The position numbers and the translations under genes were made by a program. 64,000 bases of DNA from the NCBI RefSeq assembly GCF_013337765.1, contig NZ_VBSB01000010.1, positions 372,001 through 436,000 on the forward strand, written 5' to 3'. The notes below the pieces were generated by a model that saw only the letters and a program-made list of their open reading frames with translations, had not been told where the DNA came from and did no database searches. Source of the stretch: Mycolicibacterium sphagni. Its GTDB lineage: Bacteria; Actinomycetota; Actinomycetes; Mycobacteriales; Mycobacteriaceae. Of this stretch, positions 10,069-17,372 are shown piece by piece (the stretch's first letter is position 1; each line of letters opens with the position of its first letter).

Positions 10069-10136
10069 TTGAAACAGCACTGAGAGCGACGTTTTGGGTA
10101 GATTCGTCGCTCTCAGTACTGTGTCGACGTTCAACG
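10069..10136. terminator. Bidirectional terminator hairpin
   Basis: Perfect 13-bp arms ACTGAGAGCGACG (10079-10091) and CGTCGCTCTCAGT (10105-10117) with a 13-base loop containing TTTT. They are flanked by a second pair, CGTTGAA (10067-10073) and TTCAACG (10130-10136). It separates the convergent double-FadD and lysG genes and should act in both directions. Confidence 0.75.
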
Positions 10137-10139
10137 TGG

Positions 10140-11090
10140 TCACCGCCGCAATACGTCTGCCGCCGCCAGCACGGTGGTGGTCAGGGTCGCCATGAGCGGG
10201 CTGTCGAGCTTCCAGCACTGCCAGAACAACGGAACATCCAGGTGCACATCGCAGATCTGGACGAAGGACCCGTCGGCCAGGGCCGAAGCGGCGGACTGTT
10301 CGGGATACATTCCCCAGCCCAATCCGGCTCGTACCGCGGCGCCGAACCCCTCGGCAGTCGGTACGTAGTGGACGGGCCGTTCGATCTCACGACGAAAGAC
10401 TTTGCGCACCAACATATCCTGTAGAGCGTCGTCGCGATTCCACGCCAGTGACGGCGCCTGGGCCACCGCGTCAGCGGTGAAACCGCTTGATAGATGGCGT
10501 TTCACATAGCCGATACCGGCCACTGGCAGATAACGCATCACGCCGAGGGAGTGCACCCGGCAGCCCGGCACTGGCGTGCGTTCGGTGGTGACCGCGCCCA
10601 TCACCACACCCTCACGCAACAGCCGGGCGGAATGGTCCTGGTCCTCGATACGGATGTCGAAGACCACATCGGGCAGCTCCGAGAGCACACCGGCGAACCA
10701 CGTCCCCATTGAATCGGCGTTGACGGCCATCGCAATTCGCGGCCGCGGCGCGGAATGACCGCCGCCGGCCATCTCGGCGATGGCCTCCGCCTCGAGTATC
10801 GCGGTCTGAGCGGCCAACCGCAGCAGGGGTTTACCGGCTGCGGTTGGCAGGCAAGGCTTCCCGCGGACCAAGAGCACCTGGCCCACGTACTTCTCCAGCG
10901 CCTTGATGCGCTGGCTCACCGCAGACGGCGTCACATGCAATTGTTCGGCCGCCGCCTCGAAACTGCCGAGCTCCACTATCGCGGCGAAGGCCGCGAGCTG
11001 ACCCGCATCCAGGCGGGCCTCACCGGGCCCGCTCAGTAGCAGGGGTCCGAGCCTGGCGTGTAATACGGCACGCCTTGCGGCGTGTAGCAC
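10140..11090 (-). CDS. lysG: LysR-family regulator, LysG/ArgP type
   Basis: A LysR regulator very like mycobacterial LysG, which activates the lysine/arginine exporter gene lysE. The helix-turn-helix is at about residues 42-70 (ELGSFEAAAEQLHVTPSAVS), followed by the effector domain with AVNADSMGTWF, EDQDHSARLLREG and NRDDALQDMLVRK, all characteristic of LysG/ArgP. The start is uncertain. GTG 11090 overlaps the upstream secreted-protein gene by 58 bases. Homologues begin near LDAGQLAAF, and the only codon there is CTG at 11012, with GGTGAG upstream. In relatives lysG and lysE are usually divergent neighbours; here lysE lies at 15766, with about 4.7 kb of unrelated genes between. Confidence 0.88.
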   Translation of the reverse strand: MLHAARRAVLHARLGPLLLSGPGEARLDAGQLAAFAAIVELGSFEAAAEQLHVTPSAVSQRIKALEKYVGQVLLVRGKPCLPTAAGKPLLRLAAQTAILEAEAIAEMAGGGHSAPRPRIAMAVNADSMGTWFAGVLSELPDVVFDIRIEDQDHSARLLREGVVMGAVTTERTPVPGCRVHSLGVMRYLPVAGIGYVKRHLSSGFTADAVAQAPSLAWNRDDALQDMLVRKVFRREIERPVHYVPTAEGFGAAVRAGLGWGMYPEQSAASALADGSFVQICDVHLDVPLFWQCWKLDSPLMATLTTTVLAAADVLRR

Positions 11091-11305
11091 GGCGGCTGAC
11101 CGGAGGCAGCCTGCGCCGCCGCGTCGTCGTCGGTGGCCACCGCGCCCGCGACCGCGACATCACCGGCGACGTTGGTACAGCCACCCACATCGACGTGACG
11201 CCCCCCGACGTCACCACATACATCGGCCTGTGCGGCCGGTGCGATCGCCACCGGCGCCGCGGCCACTGCCATAGCGCTCAACAACGCCGCTGCCAGCTTT
11301 TTCAT
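11033..11305 (-). CDS. Small secreted cysteine-containing protein
   Basis: A 90-residue protein with a clear Sec signal peptide (MKK, hydrophobic core, cleavage probably after APAAQA near residue 27). The mature part of about 63 residues has four cysteines (DVC, GGC, PPC, DPC) that could form two disulfides, and a Tyr/Pro-rich C-terminal tail. GAGGGGAAG precedes the ATG, and GATAAT at about 11343-11348 (minus strand) could be a -10 box. Its 3' end overlaps the longest form of lysG. No function is recognised; short exported proteins of this kind are common in mycobacteria. Confidence 0.75.
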   Translation of the reverse strand: MKKLAAALLSAMAVAAAPVAIAPAAQADVCGDVGGRHVDVGGCTNVAGDVAVAGAVATDDDAAAQAASGQPPCYTPQGVPYYTPGSDPCY

Positions 11306-11398
11306 GGTCCGTACTTCCCCTCTAAAGACCGACTCATCGGCATTATCGCCGTAGATGTTGGCCGCCGTGGGGTATTCGTCGGAGCGAGACCGCTGGCG

Positions 11399-12649
11399 CT
11401 ATGTCAGCGAGTAGCGGATCGGCAGGTGCTTGATCCCGCCGACGAAGGTCGTGGCCGACAATTCTGGGTCGCCCGCCAGCTCAATGCTGTTGATGCGCGG
11501 GACGAGTTCGGAGAAGAAACTCTGCATCTCCATCCGGGCAAGTGCGGCACCCAGGCAGAAGTGCACGCCGTAGCCGAACGACAGGTGCTTATTGGGGTCG
11601 CGGCCGACATCGAAACGCATCGGGTCGTCGAAAACGTCTTCGTCACGGTTGGCCGAAACATAGGACAGCAGAACCGATTCACCCTTGGCGATCGGCACAC
11701 CGCGGACCTCGGTGTCGGCTTGGGCTGTTCGCATGAATTCTTTGACCGGTGTCGTGCAGCGGATCATCTCTTCGACCGCGGTTCCCATCAAACCGGGGTC
11801 GTTCTTCAGGCGGTGCAATTCGCCGGGATTGCGCACCAATTCCAATAGCCCGCCCGCGATTCCGGCACTGGTGGTGTCGTGGCCTGCACTGGCGACAATC
11901 ACGTAATAGGACGCGGTGTCCATATCCGACAACGGCTGACCGTCGATCGTGGCGTTGGCGATCGCCGAGGTCAGATCCTCGGTCGGACGCTCGCGGCGGG
12001 AGGCGGTCAACGCGGCGAAGTAAGAAAAGAAATCCAACAGGACCGCGATCATCGCGTCGCTGGATGCATTGCGCTGCAACTCGGCGTCGTCGCCACCGAA
12101 CAATTCCTGAGTGAGTTTGAGCATCCGGGGGAAGTCGGATTCCGGCAGGCCCAACAGACTCAGGATGACGTACAGCGGATAGTTGACCGCGATCTCCTGC
12201 GAGAAGTCGAGTTCGGGGCCGCGCTCGACCATCTGGTCGACGTAGATCTTGGCCAGCTCGTCACAACGAGCCTTCAAGGCGCGCATGGCTTTCGGGCGAA
12301 ACCAGTCCGCGCCGATCTTACGCATATCGCGGTGGTGCGGATCGTCCATATGGATCAGCGTGCTCAAGCCGATCCCCGCTTCACGATCCGCGCGCAGCTT
12401 CTCGTCGAGTTCCGTCGCCACGAGTATCGGCCGCGGATCGTTGGTGAACAGATCGTTCTGCCGCTCGATGTCCATGACATCGGCGTGTTTGGTGATCGCC
12501 CAGAACGGCCGGTAGCCCTCGACGTCGACCCAAGACACCGGTGCGTGCGCGCGCAAATGGGCCAGCGCCGCATGCAACTGGGCTTCGTCGCTGTACGACT
12601 GCGGGACGGCCAGAACGCGTCCCGCGTCGTCCATGATCCGAGCGGTCAT
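11399..12649 (-). CDS. Cytochrome P450
   Basis: A 416-residue bacterial class I P450. Motifs are the I-helix AGHDTT (255-260), the K-helix ExxR (Glu294 to Arg297) and the heme loop FGYGVHFCLG (358-367) with ligand Cys365. The ATG at 12649 has AAGGAG upstream. It needs separate ferredoxin and reductase partners; none is adjacent. Overall it resembles the CYP124/125/142-like soluble mycobacterial P450s, but I do not assign a family. It is divergent from a TetR gene, with a palindromic operator in the 56-bp gap that overlaps its promoter region, so TetR-controlled induction by substrate is likely. Confidence 0.93.
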   Translation of the reverse strand: MTARIMDDAGRVLAVPQSYSDEAQLHAALAHLRAHAPVSWVDVEGYRPFWAITKHADVMDIERQNDLFTNDPRPILVATELDEKLRADREAGIGLSTLIHMDDPHHRDMRKIGADWFRPKAMRALKARCDELAKIYVDQMVERGPELDFSQEIAVNYPLYVILSLLGLPESDFPRMLKLTQELFGGDDAELQRNASSDAMIAVLLDFFSYFAALTASRRERPTEDLTSAIANATIDGQPLSDMDTASYYVIVASAGHDTTSAGIAGGLLELVRNPGELHRLKNDPGLMGTAVEEMIRCTTPVKEFMRTAQADTEVRGVPIAKGESVLLSYVSANRDEDVFDDPMRFDVGRDPNKHLSFGYGVHFCLGAALARMEMQSFFSELVPRINSIELAGDPELSATTFVGGIKHLPIRYSLT

Positions 12650-12664
12650 CGATAACTCCTTGAG

Positions 12665-12688
12665 ATCTGGAACGAAGTCGTTCTAGAT
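12665..12688. promoter_or_regulatory. TetR operator between P450 and tetR
   Basis: A 24-bp near-perfect palindrome: arms ATCTGGAACGA (12665-12675) and TCGTTCTAGAT (12678-12688) around AG, 10 of 11 positions matching. It is the only sizeable dyad in the short divergent promoter region, so it is the natural binding site of the adjacent TetR protein and would repress both directions. Confidence 0.75.
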
Positions 12689-12705
12689 TATGGTGTGCAC
12701 CACAG

Positions 12706-13332
12706 ATGGGTCAAGATGTCGTCATGACTGTCGAGGGACGCACCTACGGCGGGCTGAGCTCCCGACAACGCTCGCAAGAGCGTCGAGAACGTCTGCTCGA
12801 CGCCGCGCGCGAACTCATCGCCGAGGTCGGCGTGGCACCGCTGACCGTCGACCTGGTGTGTCAGCGGGCCAAACTGAGCAAGCGGTACTTCTACACCGAG
12901 TTCGCCACAAAGGACGATCTGCTGGACGCCTGCGCCGACGATCTGTACGCCCGGCTCAAGGCTGCGATGGAGGCGGTGCTGGCCACCGTTCCCCTGGCCG
13001 AACGCGCCCACGGCGTGCTGCGCATGGTGGTGCACACATTGGTGGCCAGCGCGGCCGATTCGCGCCTGTACATGGAGTCACCCGGCTTCCCGCGGCTACG
13101 CCAACTCCAACAACGGGAGATCAGCGAGTTCACCGAACGCATCGCCGCCGAGGCAATGCCGTTCGTAGGACGGCCGAAGCCGGCGGTGGACCGCCTGCTC
13201 GCGACCAGAGCAATGGTCACCGCCGCCACGGAGCTCATCAGCGCATGGCTGCACGGTGATATCGACACCGACGAGGACACCCTCGTCACCACCCTGACCG
13301 CCATCACACTCGGCGCTGCCCGGGCCTCCTGA
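12706..13332 (+). CDS. TetR-family regulator
   Basis: About 208 residues (ATG 12706) or 202 (ATG 12724, MTVEGRTYGG, equally plausible; neither has a good ribosome site). The N-terminal helix-turn-helix contains LTVDLVCQRAKLSKRYFYTEFATKDDL, the standard TetR DNA-recognition pattern; the rest is a helical ligand/dimer domain. It is divergent from the P450 gene and overlaps the following siderophore-interacting-type gene (TGATG). It probably represses both itself and the P450 from the palindrome at 12665-12688. Confidence 0.9.
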   Translation: MGQDVVMTVEGRTYGGLSSRQRSQERRERLLDAARELIAEVGVAPLTVDLVCQRAKLSKRYFYTEFATKDDLLDACADDLYARLKAAMEAVLATVPLAERAHGVLRMVVHTLVASAADSRLYMESPGFPRLRQLQQREISEFTERIAAEAMPFVGRPKPAVDRLLATRAMVTAATELISAWLHGDIDTDEDTLVTTLTAITLGAARAS

Positions 13333-14135
13333 TGAGCTTCTCGCCCGCGTCGGTCGTCGAGACGCTCCAGTTGAGTCCGCGGCTGCGCCGGATCAGCCTT
13401 CGCGTCGAGGACCCCGAATCTCTGGCCATCCCGGCGGGCGGCGACTGCGCCGTCGGCGTCTATTTCGACCCGGCAACGCCCGAGGAGGGCCGCACCTACT
13501 CGGTGCGCCGCCACGACGGCGACCGCATCGACCTCGACATCGTGCTGCACACCGGTGGCCGTGGCAGCACCTGGGCACAGACCGCCTCCGCCGGGGATCG
13601 CGTCGGCCTCGATCACGCCCGCGCGTGGTACCGGCCGCCGCCGGGTATCGCGCGCCAGCTGCTCGTCACCGATCTGTCGGGTCTGCCCGCCACCGCCCGC
13701 ATCATCGAGGAGACACCGCCTGCCATCGCTTCCACGGTCATCGTCGAGGCCACCGACCACCACGACCTGGACTACCTGCCCGTCCGACCCGGCCTCGCCG
13801 TCATGCCCAGCCTCGGCACCGGCAACGGGGTCACGCCGAGCCGGCTCCCGGACCTCGTTCGAGAGGCCGACCTGCCAGAATCCGGGTATTGCTGGTTCGC
13901 CGGTGAAGCCGCCGCATCACGTGCGGTCCGCAAATACGTGCGCGGCCGGGGCTGGACCATCGACCAGTACGACATCACCGGCTATTGGCGATTCGACTCC
14001 ACGGCGTGGGACGCCCGATTCGCCGTCGTCGGCGACGACGCCGTCGCCGTCTACCAGCGGGCAATCGCCGCAGGTAAGGGTGACAAAGTGGCGGCTGAGG
14101 AGTTCGACGAGGCCCTGGAACAAGCCGGGCTCTAG
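13332..14135 (+). CDS. Siderophore-interacting-protein-family flavin reductase
   Basis: A 267-residue SIP/ViuB-family protein: an N-terminal FAD-binding barrel with RTYS at 54-57 and a C-terminal NAD(P)H/ferric-siderophore domain with GSLGTGNGVTPSR-like glycine loop, WFAGEAAASRAVRKYVR, and GYWR. Family members reduce ferric siderophores in the cytosol to release iron. The gene is translationally coupled to tetR (TGATG overlap). Because it sits beside a P450, a role as electron donor rather than in iron release is possible, but that is speculation. Confidence 0.85.
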   Translation: MSFSPASVVETLQLSPRLRRISLRVEDPESLAIPAGGDCAVGVYFDPATPEEGRTYSVRRHDGDRIDLDIVLHTGGRGSTWAQTASAGDRVGLDHARAWYRPPPGIARQLLVTDLSGLPATARIIEETPPAIASTVIVEATDHHDLDYLPVRPGLAVMPSLGTGNGVTPSRLPDLVREADLPESGYCWFAGEAAASRAVRKYVRGRGWTIDQYDITGYWRFDSTAWDARFAVVGDDAVAVYQRAIAAGKGDKVAAEEFDEALEQAGL

Positions 14136-14180
14136 TCAGCGCCGAGACCTGGGCATTCGGTAGCCGCGTCGTTCTCTATT

Positions 14181-14202
14181 TGTGATGTGCATCACCTATA
14201 CT
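14181..14202 (+). promoter_or_regulatory. Crp-like binding site plus -10 box
   Basis: TGTGA-TGTGCA-TCACC (14181-14196) matches the Crp consensus TGTGA-N6-TCACA at 9 of 10 defined positions and forms a 14-bp palindrome GTGATG-TG-CATCAC. It is directly followed by TATACT (14197-14202), a good -10 hexamer. The site thus sits in the -35 region of the small membrane protein gene at 14239, the position expected for direct control by a mycobacterial Crp (Rv3676-type) protein. Confidence 0.6.
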
Positions 14203-14238
14203 CCGATCGATGAGCCACGTCACACCTGGAGGTGTTCG

Positions 14239-14442
14239 ATGATCGGCATGGAACCTTCGAGAAGGCCCCTCCCGTCCAGTGCGATCCATCCGCACCGGGG
14301 CGTGATGGGTTTCCTCATGATCGTCGTCTTCATCGCCGGCATCGCCGGCGTTGTGGTGGCGCTATCAATGGGTCACGCCGCGGCCGTGCTGAGCATCGTG
14401 CTCATCGCGTTCGGGCTGATCGCCGCAGCAGCCATCTGCTGA
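14239..14442 (+). CDS. Small membrane protein
   Basis: A 67-residue protein. ATG 14239 follows a strong GGAGGTG (14228-14234); a second ATG lies at 14248. After a short Pro/Arg-rich head come two hydrophobic stretches (GFLMIVVFIAGIAGVVVALSM and AAAVLSIVLIAFGLIAAAAI in part), i.e. two membrane helices in a hairpin. No family is recognised. A Crp-like box and -10 element precede it, suggesting cAMP-linked regulation. GC-rich hairpins follow the stop. Confidence 0.65.
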   Translation: MIGMEPSRRPLPSSAIHPHRGVMGFLMIVVFIAGIAGVVVALSMGHAAAVLSIVLIAFGLIAAAAIC

Positions 14443-14478
14443 CCACCCGAGCGTGGTGGGCGCCGCCTGACCGGCGGC
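14443..14478 (+). terminator. GC-rich hairpins after the small membrane gene
   Basis: Two consecutive short stems, CCACC (14443-14447) with GGTGG (14555-type position 14455-14459), and GCCGCC (14462-14467) with GGCGGC (14473-14478), directly after the stop codon. There is no T-tract, as is common for mycobacterial terminators. Confidence 0.45.
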
Positions 14479-14536
14479 CCTTCGCGAGTTCCGCGATGTC
14501 GTTGTTGTGGGCGCGTGCCCTCCTGCCTGCCGGCCG

Positions 14537-14803
14537 CTAGCGAACTTTGTAGTCCGACAGGACCGCCTCGCAATGTCCGACCACTGTGCCCTCGTCAAGA
14601 ATCGAGCCGGCCGCAAGGGTGATGATCGCGGCGGGTGCAGCGGCGCGGCGCGCACCTCTTCGAGCAGCCGTGGTCTGGAGGTCGTTCCAGTAACCCGGAG
14701 TGACGCCGGGCCCACGAACCACGAGTTCGCCGGGTTCGCCCGCACGCGCCATCGACCTGTCGTCGAGCATCACGTCGACTTCGGTGAAGATCGATCCGCT
14801 GCC
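14537..14803 (-). pseudogene. Remnant of an acyl-CoA synthetase (fadD) gene
   Basis: On the minus strand, reading from about 14803, the frame gives SIFTEVDVMLDD then AGEPGELVVRGPGVTPGYWN. This is the signature of the central-to-late part of AMP-forming acyl-CoA ligases, just before the A8 region. It then runs through about 13 unrelated Arg/Ala-rich residues into IITLAAGSILDEG and HCEAVLSDYKVR, which is ligase C-terminal-domain sequence, and stops at 14537. The GWxxTGD loop, the hinge and the catalytic Lys segment are missing, as is the N-terminal two thirds. It is therefore an internally deleted, dead fragment, squeezed directly behind the TetR gene, which has overwritten its 5' part. Confidence 0.7.
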
Positions 14804-14835
14804 GCACGAATCCGGATGCTTCGAGTGCCAGCGGA

Positions 14836-15492
14836 TCAGCGGCCAGTGTTCGTCGTCGGAAGGCGGCTCGATCTGACCCCTGGCAGTCGCAACCGAAGCA
14901 GGGTGATCGCCGAATCCGCGATCTCCTCGGCCGAGATCTTCTTGCTCGGCCGATACCAGCGTGACACCGAGATGATCATGCCCAGGATCAGCCTGGTGGC
15001 CACCACGGGATCGGTCTTGTCGAGGACGCCGGCGTCCATACAGGCCGACACGACCACTGACCATCGCTTTTCGAACTGCCTGCTCCATTTGCGCCAGCGC
15101 ATGAAGACGTCGGACGGTAGACCGCCGCCCCCGAAGAACACCGGCATATAGCTGCGCATCTGGATAGCCGCTTCGGCTTGGAGCTTGATCAATTCGACCA
15201 GCTGATCACTGGGTTCGGAGGTTGCGGCCAGCACGGCGTCGGTTCGCTCGGTGAGTTCGCGCGTGCTGCGTTCGAACAGGATGCCCAGCAGCTTTTCCTT
15301 GGTGGGCACGGTGCGGTAGAGCGTCGCCCGCGAGACCGACAGCTTCTCGGCAGTGTCGGCGATCGACACCGCCTCGATGCCCCCTTCGGCAAAGAGATCG
15401 GCCACCGCGTCGGCGACCGCGTCCCGGTCGATCTCCAGTCTCGGACGCCCTCGGGACCGAGAGGTACGACCGCCGTTCGGATCGGTTGACAT
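14836..15492 (-). CDS. TetR-family regulator
   Basis: About 218 residues from ATG 15492 (GAGG upstream; a GTG at 15498 is also in frame). It has a basic head GGRTSRSRGRPRLEIDRD, then the helix-turn-helix SIADTAEKLSVSRATLYRTVPTKEKLLG, then a helical ligand domain including FEKRWSVVVSACMDAGVLDKTDP and GMIISVSRWYRPSKKIS, a pattern common in TetR regulators of fatty-acid or lipid genes. Immediately downstream lie the remains of a fadD gene, its possible former target. A 273-bp non-coding stretch upstream shows no clear operator. Confidence 0.88.
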   Translation of the reverse strand: MSTDPNGGRTSRSRGRPRLEIDRDAVADAVADLFAEGGIEAVSIADTAEKLSVSRATLYRTVPTKEKLLGILFERSTRELTERTDAVLAATSEPSDQLVELIKLQAEAAIQMRSYMPVFFGGGGLPSDVFMRWRKWSRQFEKRWSVVVSACMDAGVLDKTDPVVATRLILGMIISVSRWYRPSKKISAEEIADSAITLLRLRLPGVRSSRLPTTNTGR

Positions 15493-15704
15493 CAGCACCT
15501 CATCAGACGGGGAACCGCGCCGATTCAGAGCCCGGCGCGGTCATTGCATCGATTTTAGAGGCAGGCTGCTCCGAAATCCCGGATGGGCCCAGCGTCGCCG
15601 AGCCGTTGCGCAACCGCGCGACCAGGACAGTTACGCCGGTCACCCTCGCGATGTTCTGGAGACCATGGCCGGTCGTCCCCGGCTAGCGCCACGTCATTAG
15701 TTTT

Positions 15705-15721
15705 ACTTATTGTGGTGAAGT
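15705..15721. promoter_or_regulatory. LysR-type box upstream of lysE
   Basis: ACTT-N9-AAGT (15705-15708 and 15718-15721), a T-N11-A LysR motif. It lies in a strikingly AT-rich patch (about 15696-15730) about 45 bases before lysE. It is the likely binding site for LysG, whose gene is found at 10140-11090. Confidence 0.5.
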
Positions 15722-15765
15722 TTATTTAGCTGGACTGTTCTGATCCCGGTACCTACGTTCGATCC

Positions 15766-16365
15766 ATGACCTCGCCCCTGCTCGTCGGATTCCTGACGTC
15801 CTTCACTCTGATCGCAGCGATCGGCGCCCAGAATGCGTTCGTGCTGCGTCAGGGCATCCGGCGCGAGCACGTTCTCGCCGTGGTCAGCGTCTGCGCGGTC
15901 TCCGATCTGTTGCTGATCACCGCCGGTATCGCCGGTATCGGCGCGGTCATCACCGCCCACCCCCAGACGGTCACGGTGGCCAAGATCGGCGGCGCGGGGT
16001 TTCTGTTCGTCTACGGCGCGCTCGCGGTCCGCCGAGCCCTGAGGCCGGCGAGCATGGCACCGGCGAACACCGGGTCCACCCGGCTGATCTCGGTAGTGCT
16101 GACCTGCTTGGCGATGACATTTCTCAACCCGCACGTCTACCTGGACACCGTCGTGCTGCTCGGAACGCTCGCCAACCAGCACGCCGACAGCCGGTGGTTG
16201 TTCGGCGTCGGCGCGGTGACCGCCAGCGTGGTCTGGTTCTTCAGCCTCGGGTTCGGCGCACGCCGGTTGTCCGGCCTGTTCGCCAATCCGGTGACGTGGC
16301 GGATTCTCGACGGCTTGATCGCCGCCACGATGATCGGGCTCGGCATCTCGCTGGTGGTGAGCTAA
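15766..16365 (+). CDS. lysE: LysE/ArgO-family amino-acid exporter
   Basis: A 199-residue membrane protein with about six helices and the LysE family signatures [19 protein letters not shown] near the N terminus and [17 protein letters not shown] in the middle. The family exports L-lysine and L-arginine, protecting cells when peptide uptake raises their level. ATG 15766 is the first start after an AT-rich promoter region carrying a LysR-type box. It is 9 bases ahead of the lipoprotein gene, so the two may be cotranscribed although their functions differ. Confidence 0.9.
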   Translation: MTSPLLVGFLTSFTLIAAIGAQNAFVLRQGIRREHVLAVVSVCAVSDLLLITAGIAGIGAVITAHPQTVTVAKIGGAGFLFVYGALAVRRALRPASMAPANTGSTRLISVVLTCLAMTFLNPHVYLDTVVLLGTLANQHADSRWLFGVGAVTASVVWFFSLGFGARRLSGLFANPVTWRILDGLIAATMIGLGISLVVS

Positions 16366-16374
16366 TCTCGCGCC

Positions 16375-17349
16375 GTGAGGGCGCAGTGGACGAGGCGTGG
16401 GTTCCTGGGGGCCGCCGGCGCGGCGGGCGCGCTGCTTGCCGCGGCGTGCTCAACGGACGGCTCGAGTGATGACGCCACCCCCAAAACGGTGACCATCAAG
16501 CACCTCTTCGGCGAAACCACCATTCCGGCAGCGCCCACCCGCGTCGTCAGCGCCGGGTTCACCGAGCAGGACGATCTCCTCGCCGTCGGCGTCGTACCGA
16601 TCGCGGTGACCAACTGGTTCGGTGACCAGCCGTTCGGGGTGTGGCCGTGGGCGCTGCCCAAACTCGGATCCGCCCAACCCGTTGTGCTCAACCTGGACAA
16701 CGGAATTCAGGTGGATCAGATCGCCGCGCTCAAGCCCGATCTCATCGTGGCGGTCAACGCGGGCCTCGACGCCGACACCTACAAGAAGCTGGCGGCGATC
16801 GCGCCGACCATCGCCCAATCCGGCTACGACGCCTTCTTCGAGCCGTGGAAGGACCAGGCCACCGCGGTGGGCACCGCGGTGTTCCAGGCCAAGCAGATGA
16901 AGCAGCTCGTCTCGGGCGTTGACGACAAGTTCGCCGGCGTCGCGAAGAACAACCCGGCCTTCAAAGACAAGAAGGCACTGCTGTTGGGCGGCAGCTTCGT
17001 TGGCGACACCGTGAGCGCGACGCTGCCCGGGTGGCGCACCGAGTTCCTCACCGCCATGGGCTTTCAGGTTCCTGACAGCATCGGCGCCTACGCCGCCGAC
17101 GACAACCACGCTGCCATTCCCCGTGACAAACTCGCCGACGCCCTCGATTCCGCGGACGTGCTGATCTGGTCCACCGAGAGCGACGCCGATCAGGCCGCGC
17201 TACTGGCCGATCCGGCTGTCGCCGCGCTGAAGGCCCGCAATATTTTCACCGGCAAGGACCTCGCCGGGGCAATCGCGTTCGCGTCGCCGCTGTCCTACCC
17301 GCTGGTGGCCGATCAACTGCCACCGCTACTCTCGCGCGCGCTCGGTTGA
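16375..17349 (+). CDS. Tat-exported lipoprotein, iron-siderophore binding (FecB/FepB-like)
   Basis: A 324-residue periplasmic-binding-protein family III member. The N terminus has a twin-arginine motif RRGFLG (7-12), a hydrophobic stretch and a lipobox LAAAC with Cys25, so it is exported folded and lipid-anchored. Motifs such as PTRVVSAGFTEQDDLLAVGVVPIAV and LKPDLIVAVNAG are typical of ferric-siderophore binding proteins. GTG 16375 is the start. In M. tuberculosis the homologous position is Rv0265c, next to the pxpB/pxpC/aac genes, and the same order is seen here. No permease or ATPase is adjacent. Confidence 0.88.
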   Translation: MRAQWTRRGFLGAAGAAGALLAAACSTDGSSDDATPKTVTIKHLFGETTIPAAPTRVVSAGFTEQDDLLAVGVVPIAVTNWFGDQPFGVWPWALPKLGSAQPVVLNLDNGIQVDQIAALKPDLIVAVNAGLDADTYKKLAAIAPTIAQSGYDAFFEPWKDQATAVGTAVFQAKQMKQLVSGVDDKFAGVAKNNPAFKDKKALLLGGSFVGDTVSATLPGWRTEFLTAMGFQVPDSIGAYAADDNHAAIPRDKLADALDSADVLIWSTESDADQAALLADPAVAALKARNIFTGKDLAGAIAFASPLSYPLVADQLPPLLSRALG

Positions 17350-17372
17350 CCGGCCGTGCTTGGATAGCACCT

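Noticed and set aside
14804-15088. Upstream continuation of the fadD-remnant frame
   Set aside because: This part overlaps the TetR gene on the same strand in another frame and shows no ligase similarity; only 14537-14803 does.
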